Source of the DNA: Flavobacteriales bacterium
GTDB taxonomy: Bacteria; Bacteroidota; Bacteroidia; Flavobacteriales_F; PHOS-HE28
Direction of reading: 5' to 3'
Assembly: GCA_016718655.1 (NCBI GenBank)
Contig: JADKCV010000006.1
Coordinates: 123,557 to 187,556 of the forward strand
Length of the DNA: 64,000 nt
The notes below the pieces were generated by a model. The model did not search any database. It was given only the letters and a program-made list of their open reading frames with translations, and was not told the origin of the DNA. Positions 7,878 to 16,237 of the stretch are shown here, piece by piece; position 1 is the first letter of the stretch, and the number at the start of each line of letters is the position of its first letter. Position numbers and translations under genes: made by a program.

Positions 7878-10800
7878 TCAAGGGGTCGGCAACTGTTCCA
7901 ACCGCACGGCAGTGGGGACGATACCTCCAACATTGAAGAGGATGATATCGCGGTCGTTAGCGGATCCGGTATACTTCACGATGCCACTCAGATTGGTATC
8001 CTCTTGGTAATAGCCGACCACCGTACTCGTTGGCACGGCGCCACCGACAACGGCGAGTATGGGATCACGATCATTGCCTGACCCCGAATAGCTCAGTTTA
8101 CCATCGACCAAGGTGTTACCGGTCAACATCACCATCATGCTCCCCTCGGTCCTACGAGCATTCGTCCCCCAAGTGGCCGTGCTACCGGAACGAAGGTCCA
8201 CATCCAACGCACTGCTGGACAATGCCACTGCGGACGAGGTCATCACTCCCAAGTGGTTACGGTGCCGAACGGCGATGTGGTAGTTTCCAGGGACCACGGG
8301 CAATAGGACCGGGGATACCCCATCGGTAGCGACGATATCACCATCACGTTGCAACAAGGCGCTTCGCGCTCCCATCACGGCATGGGGAGCCACGGTGGAC
8401 CTCGCTTCGATACGCACCCAGTCCACGATCGCATCCGGGCCGTTCGTGGTCAGGACGGACGCACCAAGCACCTCACCGCCATTGCCACCCGGGAAACCAA
8501 GTGCGAAGTAGGGTTCTGTGGCAGGGATCAAGGCCTGGACGCGCAGATCATCGCGCATCATCAGGTTGAGTGCCTCGTATGGTCCTTCCAGGAGTGCTTT
8601 GGGGCGCACGGCCACCACATTGGGGACCGAGAGGCAACCGTCCACCACGCTATGTGCCACGTCGTTCGCCTCCGCATTCACGATGTCGACGATATTACTG
8701 ATGCAGATGGTGGCACCGGACAACTCCAAGTAGGTGATGCGGCAGAGCGGCACGAAATCAGTGTTCTTTACAAGGGTGCTATCCAGGTAGGAAAGGCCGA
8801 TCACCCTGGTACCACCCAAGCTGGTGCTCATGGCGATGTCATTACCCATCAGATTGGGAGCCAGATTGGCCGCGCTCTGGATGGTGAGCCCACTGAGTTC
8901 GAATTCATAGCCGAGCACGCGGCACGACGGATTACGCACAAGCACATCCACCGTCTTGTTCACGAGGTCGAGGTTGCCAAGCTTCAGATCGACCTGGTCA
9001 CCGGTACTGAACCATCCGCGGGGGAACTCGCACCAGGGATGGTAATCCACGATGGTGATCGCGTTATGGATGTCACGCTGGGTGTAGCAGTTCACCATCA
9101 GCGCTGCGTCTGTGACCGTGATGGCATTATCAGCGTTCAGGTCATTGCAGGCGTTGGGAGTGATGTCGTTACCCAGGATAGCTGCGACATAACCCATGGC
9201 ATCCGGAGCGGTCTGGGCCAGGTCATTGTTCAGGTCGCCGTCCTTCACCGTACCAGCGCAGGTGCCCATGCAGTCGAAACGGGCATCCCCGTACGGTTGA
9301 CCTAGGCAATCCGTATAAGGCGCACAGTTGCTGACCACGGTGAACGAGGGTACGTTCTCCGTATTGCGGGTAAGGTTGATGCAGACCTGGGCGTAGTTGT
9401 TGGAAAGGTCCATCTCATGACGGCCCAGGGCATCCGGTGCACCTTGCCAGTTGGTCCTGAGCACCAAGGTGTATTGACCGGCAGGAACATCGGTCACATC
9501 GATCCAGTTGCAGGTTGTCCCTGAGCCATAGATATCATAGCATCCTTTGGAGATACCCATGTTACTGCACCCGAATTGCCCGGTGTTACCTGGGTAGCAT
9601 CCCACATCGATCACGCAGAATCCGTTCTTGAACCCTACCGGAATGGCATTCCCGGCCTGATCGAAGAGGAGATAGTCCGCGTAACCTGAATAGTGCGCAT
9701 GGCCGTGGCAATTGTTCGTATTGAACATCTGTGGTTGGCTACTTGGACTGCCGATGTAGTAATCGGTGGTGCCGATGTTCTCGATGCGGGTGGTGAACCG
9801 GATCACATACCGTTGGCCCATACCGCCGGTGCATCCTTCCTGCGGAGCGCAAGGATCCGTGATGTTCACCGATGCCATGGACAAACTGCTCGTCAAGGCG
9901 GAAGAGCTCATGATCAGGTCAGGACCATCCGGGCAGTTCGGGTCGCCTTGGGCAAGACAGCACCCCACACAAGGAATGGTGGCCAATGGGTTGTAATTGC
10001 ATGAGGCGGTGTTCATACAGCCGACGACCGGACCGTTGTAGATGATGGAAACGGTGATCGCATCACCACAAGCCCCGGCATTATCGCCCACACGCAGATG
10101 ATGAAGCACCCCTCCGGGCATGTTCGCATTCACCTGGGCTTGAATGCCGCACCCGCCTTCGTTGTCATCCGCGAACGTGGCACCCTCCACACCACTGCTC
10201 AACACGATCGAGCCACAAGCCATGTCATACAACCAGAGACGCGTATCACAGGTATTGGTGCCACAGGTGGTGATGGTATAAGCACCGGTCTGGGGTGGCG
10301 TCATGTTGTACCACTGCTCAACGTCCGTGGTAGTGAAGGTGGCAAGCGTCTGTGGATAGACCCCGGTCACCGGAGCAAGAGTTAGTGGGATCGCCGTACT
10401 GCAACTGAATCCCGGCGCGCAGTTGAACGTGGTCTCCTCATATGCGCCGAATTGACCACCTTGCTTCACCAGCACCCCATCCAACCAAACATAATAGGCT
10501 CCGAAGCCATACGTAGGGTGGTAGATACCATCGCTGGCCGAATCATTGATGCGGAAGACCAGGCAGGTGTTGTTCGGTACACATACAGTGGTGCCTGTTC
10601 GGTTGGTCGAACTATTGCCGCTAACGATCGTGGCACCTGTGGAACCATTCGTTAGAGCCCAAGTGGTCTCGCCTTGGTAGCTGTCGTTCATGATGTCGAT
10701 CCGAACCCGCTTTTGACCAGCAGGACAGGTGTAATCGCAGCTGCCATTGTTCAGGTTGACAGCGCCACTGTAATTGTTGGCTGATGGCTCATTGCAACCG

Positions 10801-11411
10801 AACACGGGTGTCAGGTTCCCGACGAACACATCGTCGATGGCGATGTCACTCAGCTCCCCAGCACCGGTGATCGCCCTGAAGTGGATCCGTAGGTTGGCCT
10901 GTCCTGCCCAAGGGGCGAGGTTCAAGTAACCCTGCTTCCAATAGAGTCCCTGGTCCCCGGTGGCCGTCCAATGGCCTTGCGTGACCACTCCGGCCGCGTT
11001 CACATCCACAATGAGGGAGCCGGTCTGCGAACCACGCATGTGGTACCAGAACACCAGATAAGGCGAACCAAGGGTGCTGATGTTGTAGCAGGGTGATTGC
11101 AGGATGGCCACCTTGCCAGGGCTGTTGGCCGCTCCAGTGCTCTCGACATACATGTACTTGGCATTCGCTGTCGTATTGCTCAAGGTATGGTCCACGATCG
11201 GGCCCGTATTGGCCGTTGGTGTGCCATTGATATCCACGTTCCAATCGGTGTCATCCGTGGACAGGTTGGACCAATTGTTCACCAACGTGCCCGGAGTACC
11301 CACGGTGAAGCCGGTGAAGGCCTCGTTGGAAGGAAAGGTGGTCACGCATTGGCTGGCTACGAACAATGGCATAGTAAGTGCCAGGACGGTCACAATAAGG
11401 TTCCGTTTCAT
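7878..11411 (-). CDS. Large secreted multidomain protein with lysyl-oxidase-like domain
   Basis: The predicted protein has 1177 residues from ATG 11411 and a signal peptide (MKRNLIVTVLALTMPLFVASQ). Residues about 22-200 resemble a MAM domain. About 235-330 is a jelly-roll module shared with the protease next door. About 335-460 resembles a bacterial pre-peptidase C-terminal domain. Residues about 498-683 look like lysyl oxidase: a copper HxHxH site (His569, 571, 573), Lys595 in GFKNGFC, Tyr628 in CYDIYG, and NWIDVTDVPAGQY. Lys595 and Tyr628 align by eye with the residues that form the lysine-tyrosylquinone cofactor in animal enzymes. Residues about 722-780 contain dockerin-like Ca-binding loops (DLNADNAITVTDAA). 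The last 240 residues are the tail shared with the protease. The function of the whole protein is unknown; cross-linking or amine oxidation outside the cell is an inference. Confidence 0.8.
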   Translation of the reverse strand: MKRNLIVTVLALTMPLFVASQCVTTFPSNEAFTGFTVGTPGTLVNNWSNLSTDDTDWNVDINGTPTANTGPIVDHTLSNTTANAKYMYVESTGAANSPGKVAILQSPCYNISTLGSPYLVFWYHMRGSQTGSLIVDVNAAGVVTQGHWTATGDQGLYWKQGYLNLAPWAGQANLRIHFRAITGAGELSDIAIDDVFVGNLTPVFGCNEPSANNYSGAVNLNNGSCDYTCPAGQKRVRIDIMNDSYQGETTWALTNGSTGATIVSGNSSTNRTGTTVCVPNNTCLVFRINDSASDGIYHPTYGFGAYYVWLDGVLVKQGGQFGAYEETTFNCAPGFSCSTAIPLTLAPVTGVYPQTLATFTTTDVEQWYNMTPPQTGAYTITTCGTNTCDTRLWLYDMACGSIVLSSGVEGATFADDNEGGCGIQAQVNANMPGGVLHHLRVGDNAGACGDAITVSIIYNGPVVGCMNTASCNYNPLATIPCVGCCLAQGDPNCPDGPDLIMSSSALTSSLSMASVNITDPCAPQEGCTGGMGQRYVIRFTTRIENIGTTDYYIGSPSSQPQMFNTNNCHGHAHYSGYADYLLFDQAGNAIPVGFKNGFCVIDVGCYPGNTGQFGCSNMGISKGCYDIYGSGTTCNWIDVTDVPAGQYTLVLRTNWQGAPDALGRHEMDLSNNYAQVCINLTRNTENVPSFTVVSNCAPYTDCLGQPYGDARFDCMGTCAGTVKDGDLNNDLAQTAPDAMGYVAAILGNDITPNACNDLNADNAITVTDAALMVNCYTQRDIHNAITIVDYHPWCEFPRGWFSTGDQVDLKLGNLDLVNKTVDVLVRNPSCRVLGYEFELSGLTIQSAANLAPNLMGNDIAMSTSLGGTRVIGLSYLDSTLVKNTDFVPLCRITYLELSGATICISNIVDIVNAEANDVAHSVVDGCLSVPNVVAVRPKALLEGPYEALNLMMRDDLRVQALIPATEPYFALGFPGGNGGEVLGASVLTTNGPDAIVDWVRIEARSTVAPHAVMGARSALLQRDGDIVATDGVSPVLLPVVPGNYHIAVRHRNHLGVMTSSAVALSSSALDVDLRSGSTATWGTNARRTEGSMMVMLTGNTLVDGKLSYSGSGNDRDPILAVVGGAVPTSTVVGYYQEDTNLSGIVKYTGSANDRDIILFNVGGIVPTAVRLEQLPTP

Positions 11412-11540
11412 TTTCCTTGGTTCAGGTGGGCCGTGAATGTATGCGATCCATTGGACGGAGGCAATGCGAGTCATCAGTGGATGAGATCCAAGGGCAACCC
11501 GGAGGCGATTATCTTCGCCAACTCCAACCGGACAACGATC

Positions 11541-12359
11541 ATGGCCAACGGACTATTGAAGGGAAAGCGGGGCATCATTTCAGGTGCATTGAACGACCAG
11601 AGCATCGCATGGAAGGTAGCCGAGCTTGCCCATGCTGAAGGAGCGACCATCGTGCTCACCAACGCTCCGGTCGCCATGCGGATGGGAGAGATCAACAAGT
11701 TGGCGGAAGCCATTGGTGCGAGCGTTATCGGCGCCGATGCCACCAACGATGCGGACCTGGAGAGGCTCTTCAATGAGGGCCGTTCCGCACTAGGGGGGCA
11801 GGTGGACTTCCTGTTGCACAGCATAGGCATGAGCCCCAATGTCCGCAAGGGCCGCAGCTATGACGACCTGAACTACGAGTGGTACAAGCAAACCTTGGAT
11901 GTGAGTGCAATGAGCCTGCATCGTATGCTCCAAGCTGCACACAAGCAAAAGGCCTTTGCCAAAGAGGCTTCCGTGGTGGCGCTCAGCTACATCGCTGCTC
12001 AGCGGGTATTCCCCGATTATGGTGATATGGCGGACGCCAAGGCGCTGCTCGAGTCCATCACACGAAGCTGGGGCTACCGGCTGGGCAAGGAGGACCGTGT
12101 TCGCGTGAATACTGTCAGCCAGAGCCCGACCTGGACCACGGCCGGTTCAGGGGTGAAGGGATTCGATGGCTTCTTCGGTTTCGCGCAGGCCATGAGCCCG
12201 TTGGGCAATGCTCCGGCCGAGGATTGCGCACGTTACTGTATCAGCCTGTTCAGTGACCTCACGGAGTTCGTCACGATGCAGAACCTCTTCCACGATGGGG
12301 GGTTCAGCACGACGGGGGTGACCCCGGAGGTGATGGCCAAGTTCGTGGGTGGTGAATGA
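11541..12359 (+). CDS. fabI: Enoyl-[acyl-carrier-protein] reductase (NADH), FabI
   Basis: FabI reduces the trans-2-enoyl-ACP double bond, the last step of each fatty acid elongation cycle. The 272-residue protein begins LLKGKRGIISGALNDQSIAW, the Bacteroidota form of the FabI nucleotide-binding start. The catalytic Tyr-x6-Lys motif is present (YGDMADAK), as are LSYIAAQRVFPDY and TVSQSPTWTTAGSG. ATG 11541 was chosen because the homology starts there; the frame is open further upstream but that part overlaps the 5' end of the divergent secreted-protein gene. A promoter-like TATCTTCG lies at 11510-11517. Confidence 0.92.
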   Translation: MANGLLKGKRGIISGALNDQSIAWKVAELAHAEGATIVLTNAPVAMRMGEINKLAEAIGASVIGADATNDADLERLFNEGRSALGGQVDFLLHSIGMSPNVRKGRSYDDLNYEWYKQTLDVSAMSLHRMLQAAHKQKAFAKEASVVALSYIAAQRVFPDYGDMADAKALLESITRSWGYRLGKEDRVRVNTVSQSPTWTTAGSGVKGFDGFFGFAQAMSPLGNAPAEDCARYCISLFSDLTEFVTMQNLFHDGGFSTTGVTPEVMAKFVGGE

Positions 12360-12408
12360 ACCCACTTCGCCTTGCCAGAAGGGACATCCTTCGTAACTAG
12401 CGATCCCC

Positions 12409-14565
12409 ATGCGGTCCGTGTTCCTCTCCCTTACGTTGATACTCCTGACCGTAGCTGCTCAGGGACAAGGTGGTAAGGCATTCCTGAAGGAGGGCGATGC
12501 ACTGCGTAGGACCAACGACCTGGACAAGGCGCTGGAACGTTACAGCTTAGCCATCGATGTGGATCCCAAGCTCATCAAAGCATACCAAGCACGTGCGGAG
12601 GTGAACACCCTGCTTGGCAACAAGCCTGCGGTGGTGATCGACCTTGCGCGGGTGGTCGAACTCGATCCGGGTGAACCGGCTTATGCGGCAGCGGCTGCAG
12701 CAGCGTTTCTAGAGATCGACAGTGCAAGAAGCGCCCTTCGTTTTTGTGAACGCGCGTTACGCGTGGACCCGAAGCACATGGGGGCACTTCAAACCCAGGT
12801 GAGAGCCGCGCTCGCGATCAATGACCTGGACCTGGCCACCCGTGCCAGTGATGCCGCATTGGCCTTGAAAGCCACCACCGATACCTATTTCCTGCACGGT
12901 ATCGTTCGCACCGCCACGCGTGACCTTGGCACTGCCGAGTTCGACCTGGACAAGGTCCTTGAATGGAACCACCTCTACGAACCCGCTTACGTGGCCTTGT
13001 CGGAGGTGCAATTACAGCTGTATGAGAAGTACACGGGTACCACCATGCAGATGCGCACACTGGAGAAGGCCATCGAGAAATGCACACGCGCCTTGGAACT
13101 GAACCCCCAAAGCACGGACGCGCTGTTCACCCGGAGCAAGGCCTTGGCGTTGCAGAAGGAGTTCGCACGGTCGATCGATGATATCAGTAGGTGCATCGCA
13201 TTAGGCCGAAAGGACAGGGCTGTTTACCTGCAGCGTGCTCGCTACTACCATGGCTATGGTCAGCATCAGAACGCGGTGAACGACCTGAACAAGATCCTGT
13301 TGGATGATCCGAAGGATGTGGAAGGCTTGCTGCTTCGAGCGGAATGCAAAGAAGCCAACTTGGACATGGAAGGGGCTTTGAAGGACCTCGAGAATGCACA
13401 AAAGGAGATGGAGGTCATCGCTGGATACGGGAGCGAGGAACGACGGAGGATCGATGAAGCGAGGGTACGTATCAAACAACAGGTGTTTGAAATGAACCGC
13501 GAAGCGGATCCACCTCGACTCACGATCGTGGAACCGTACAGCAAGGATAGCGTGGCCCAGGTCTCCGCATCCCTATCGCACCTGAAGGTGAGTGGCCACA
13601 TTCTGGATCGCAGTGGTATCAAGGCCATCACGGTGAACGGGACCATGGCTGACTATGACCGGGAGGAAAAGGACCCGCAGTTCTTCGCTGTGGTCCCTTG
13701 GGGGCCGTCGGATAAGGAGATCGTGGTACAGGCCATCGACCTCTACGGGAACCTCACCTCGGTAGCCCTGAACGTGGAGCGGAGCGAGGGCGTGCCACCT
13801 GTGATCGTGCTCACGGCACCGATCGCCACCGAGGATCGTATCATCGTGGTGGATGCCGGAAAGGAAAGTGTGTTCGTGGAAGGAAGGGTCACCGACGGAT
13901 CGCCCATTCGTTCGATCGCAGTGAACGGGGTGAACGCGAGTTACGCCCCTGACCAGATGGATCCTGAGTTCTCCATCAAAGTGGATGTGAAGGACAAGGA
14001 TCGTTTCACCGTGCGCGCAGAGGACCAGTTCGGGAACAGTAGTGACCTGGTGTTCTCGCTGGTACGGAAGGCTTCACCGGTCCTTGTGGTCACCAAGCCG
14101 GTGGAACCCGTGGTCACTACCGGCACACCGCCAAGTCGCACAGGCAATACGTGGGTGATCCACATCGAGAACGCCAACTACCGGAATTTTCCAGCGATCC
14201 AGTCCTCCGGCACCGATGCCTCCAAGATGCAGAAGGCCTTTGCGAACTACTCCATCTCCAGGACCATCACCAAGAAGAACCTCAGCAAGGAACAATTGGA
14301 GCGTTTCTTCAACATCGAACTTCGCGACCTGGTCCGTACCAACAAGGTGAGCACCATACTCGTCTGGTACACCGGTCATGGCAAATCGGTCGGTGGAAAG
14401 GCCTATTGGGTGCCCGTTGATGCCCGCAAGGACGATATCTATAGCTACTTCAACTATGGCTCGCTGAAAGCCCAGATGCAGAACTACAGTGAGAGTGTCG
14501 ATAAGACCGTGGTGGTATCGGATGCTGCAGGCAGTGACGCATCGTTCTATGAATTGACACGTTGA
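12409..14565 (+). CDS. TPR protein with caspase-like domain lacking the catalytic Cys
   Basis: This 718-residue protein has a signal peptide (VAAQGQ cleavage region), then TPR repeats over about residues 20-360 (for example ALERYSLAIDVDPKLIKAYQ). Two related beta-sandwich modules follow (about 370-560; SGIKAITVNG and PIRSIAVNG, each followed by a PEF/PQF strand). The C-terminal 150 residues resemble a caspase-like peptidase domain, with WVIHIENANY and the His motif WYTGHGKS (His657). The second catalytic motif, usually DAC followed by a small residue, reads SDAAGSD, with Ala707 where Cys is expected. The domain therefore looks proteolytically dead, and the protein stops 11 residues later. The stop lies 7 bases before the propeller-cyclase gene, so they are probably co-transcribed. 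A binding or sensing role is inferred. Confidence 0.8.
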   Translation: MRSVFLSLTLILLTVAAQGQGGKAFLKEGDALRRTNDLDKALERYSLAIDVDPKLIKAYQARAEVNTLLGNKPAVVIDLARVVELDPGEPAYAAAAAAAFLEIDSARSALRFCERALRVDPKHMGALQTQVRAALAINDLDLATRASDAALALKATTDTYFLHGIVRTATRDLGTAEFDLDKVLEWNHLYEPAYVALSEVQLQLYEKYTGTTMQMRTLEKAIEKCTRALELNPQSTDALFTRSKALALQKEFARSIDDISRCIALGRKDRAVYLQRARYYHGYGQHQNAVNDLNKILLDDPKDVEGLLLRAECKEANLDMEGALKDLENAQKEMEVIAGYGSEERRRIDEARVRIKQQVFEMNREADPPRLTIVEPYSKDSVAQVSASLSHLKVSGHILDRSGIKAITVNGTMADYDREEKDPQFFAVVPWGPSDKEIVVQAIDLYGNLTSVALNVERSEGVPPVIVLTAPIATEDRIIVVDAGKESVFVEGRVTDGSPIRSIAVNGVNASYAPDQMDPEFSIKVDVKDKDRFTVRAEDQFGNSSDLVFSLVRKASPVLVVTKPVEPVVTTGTPPSRTGNTWVIHIENANYRNFPAIQSSGTDASKMQKAFANYSISRTITKKNLSKEQLERFFNIELRDLVRTNKVSTILVWYTGHGKSVGGKAYWVPVDARKDDIYSYFNYGSLKAQMQNYSESVDKTVVVSDAAGSDASFYELTR

Positions 14566-14572
14566 TCGACCG

Positions 14573-16237
14573 ATGCGGAACGTGCTTTGTGATCGATCGA
14601 CATCAGTGATGAAAGCGGTCGGTCCGATCTGCTTCGTTGCGCTCACCGTGCTGCTGACGACCACGCAGGTCGCAGCCCAGCGTTACTTCTTCGAGAATGT
14701 GAGTGTACAGCATGGCTTGCCCGCCTCCAAGGTCTATGCGGCCTTGCAGGATGAATTCGGCCTTGTTTGGATCGGTACTGAAGCGGGTCTTGCGAGTTAC
14801 GACGGTAACCGGATCACCAACCACGGTACGCAGGATGGTATGGCGCCCAATGGTGCCCGCTCCTTGCTCATGGACAAGGACGGCCGCCTTTGGACCGGTC
14901 ACTTGGATGGAGGGATCACCATCCACGATGGCAATACGTTCACTGCGTACACCTTGGGGGAGGATATGCATAGCGCGATCACCGCCATGGTCCAAGCTGA
15001 TGATGGCAGTATCTGGATCGCAACGGCCGGTCATGGAGCTTTTCGAACGAATGGTCCGCAGGGATCCGGTACGGTCTTGCCAGCGGACCGGTTCGATGAG
15101 GAGAAAGGTCTACAAACGGTGCTGTTGACGGTGATGAAGTTGAAGGACGGTCGGATCTGCTTTGTGGAGGACCGGGGTACCCTTCGTTCCATCGCGAAAG
15201 GAGGCGACCACGCTGAGGAACTGAAGATTCCGGGCTGGCAGGGGTTGTTCGAGTGCAATACCGTTTACCAGGACGCTCAAGGGGCCATCTGGATCGGGAC
15301 CCGAGGTGGCGGCGCGTTCAAGTTCGACAAGGGGACGAGTACCCAGTATTCGCCGGCGAATGGGCTGAGCAGTGGAACTGTGATCAGTTTCGGCGAGGAT
15401 GATGAGGGTGGCGTCTGGGTAGGGACCCTCGATGGAGGCGCGTCATTGATCTCCAAACAGCGCATTCGCAACTTCAGCAAGGCCAATGGGTTGCACAGTA
15501 CCTTCATTCGATCGATCTCGCGGGACCGTGAAGGCAACCTATTGATCGGCACGAACGATGGCGGTCTCGATATCTTCAAAGGCGACCGTTTCGTTTGCTT
15601 CAGCGCAGCGGACGGGTTGATCGACCCTCAGGTATGGGCCGTGGCGGAGGATGATCATGGTAGGGCCTGGTTCGGCACCAACGGTGGGATCGTCGTTCTT
15701 TCCGACAAGGAAGGCGGTGGCATCCTGAAGACCATCACCGCCCAACAAGGTGCGCTCACGGACAACTTCATTCGATGCCTGCGCGAGGATGACAAGGGTT
15801 ACATGTGGATCGGTACGGATCATGGGGGGCTTCTCCGCTATGATCCCCGCACGGAAAAGGTGACCGTGGACATCGAACTTTCCGGTTCCTTGGCCGAAGG
15901 CAAGGTCACGGCACTGGAGATCGGGCAGCCTGGTGAACTATGGGTCGGCGGTTTGAACGGCCTCCGCAGGTACCTTCCTGGCTCAGGCACACCGCCCACC
16001 TTCATTACTGTGGACGACGGACTGGCGTCGAACCATGTGGTCTCCATCTATCGGGATCCCGCGGGTACCATCTGGGTGGGAAGTACCGTCAAAGGGGTGA
16101 CCCGGATCGATAACGGACAGGCGCGACCCATCGACCTCGGCCGTTCGTTCACCGCAACTGCGTTCGTTCAGGATGATCAGGGCCGGATCTGGGTAGGTAC
16201 GGAAGGACAGGGGATCAATCGTGTTGGAGGAGGGTAG
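14573..16237 (+). CDS. Two-component-regulator-type beta-propeller sensor, N-terminal part (frameshifted)
   Basis: This 554-residue frame encodes a signal peptide (VALTVLLTTTQVAAQ) and two-component-regulator propeller repeats, each with a WIGT or WVGT blade motif (LVWIGTEAG, AIWIGTRGGG, GVWVGTLDGG, TIWVGSTVKG). It ends abruptly after GINRVGGG at a TAG. The next blades continue in the +1 frame from about 16221, with GHVWIGTNKG. Taking one G out of the GGAGGAGGG stretch just before the stop joins the frames as GINRVGGGREVRRF. I therefore read this as the 5' half of one receptor gene. ATG at 14609 is another possible start with a tighter signal peptide. The propeller probably faces the periplasm and binds an unknown ligand. 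Confidence 0.8.
   Translation: MRNVLCDRSTSVMKAVGPICFVALTVLLTTTQVAAQRYFFENVSVQHGLPASKVYAALQDEFGLVWIGTEAGLASYDGNRITNHGTQDGMAPNGARSLLMDKDGRLWTGHLDGGITIHDGNTFTAYTLGEDMHSAITAMVQADDGSIWIATAGHGAFRTNGPQGSGTVLPADRFDEEKGLQTVLLTVMKLKDGRICFVEDRGTLRSIAKGGDHAEELKIPGWQGLFECNTVYQDAQGAIWIGTRGGGAFKFDKGTSTQYSPANGLSSGTVISFGEDDEGGVWVGTLDGGASLISKQRIRNFSKANGLHSTFIRSISRDREGNLLIGTNDGGLDIFKGDRFVCFSAADGLIDPQVWAVAEDDHGRAWFGTNGGIVVLSDKEGGGILKTITAQQGALTDNFIRCLREDDKGYMWIGTDHGGLLRYDPRTEKVTVDIELSGSLAEGKVTALEIGQPGELWVGGLNGLRRYLPGSGTPPTFITVDDGLASNHVVSIYRDPAGTIWVGSTVKGVTRIDNGQARPIDLGRSFTATAFVQDDQGRIWVGTEGQGINRVGGG

Noticed and set aside
8950..9250. A cellulosome-type dockerin in the lysyl-oxidase-like protein
   Set aside because: The EF-hand-like loops are degenerate and no cohesin is in the window; described only as dockerin-like.
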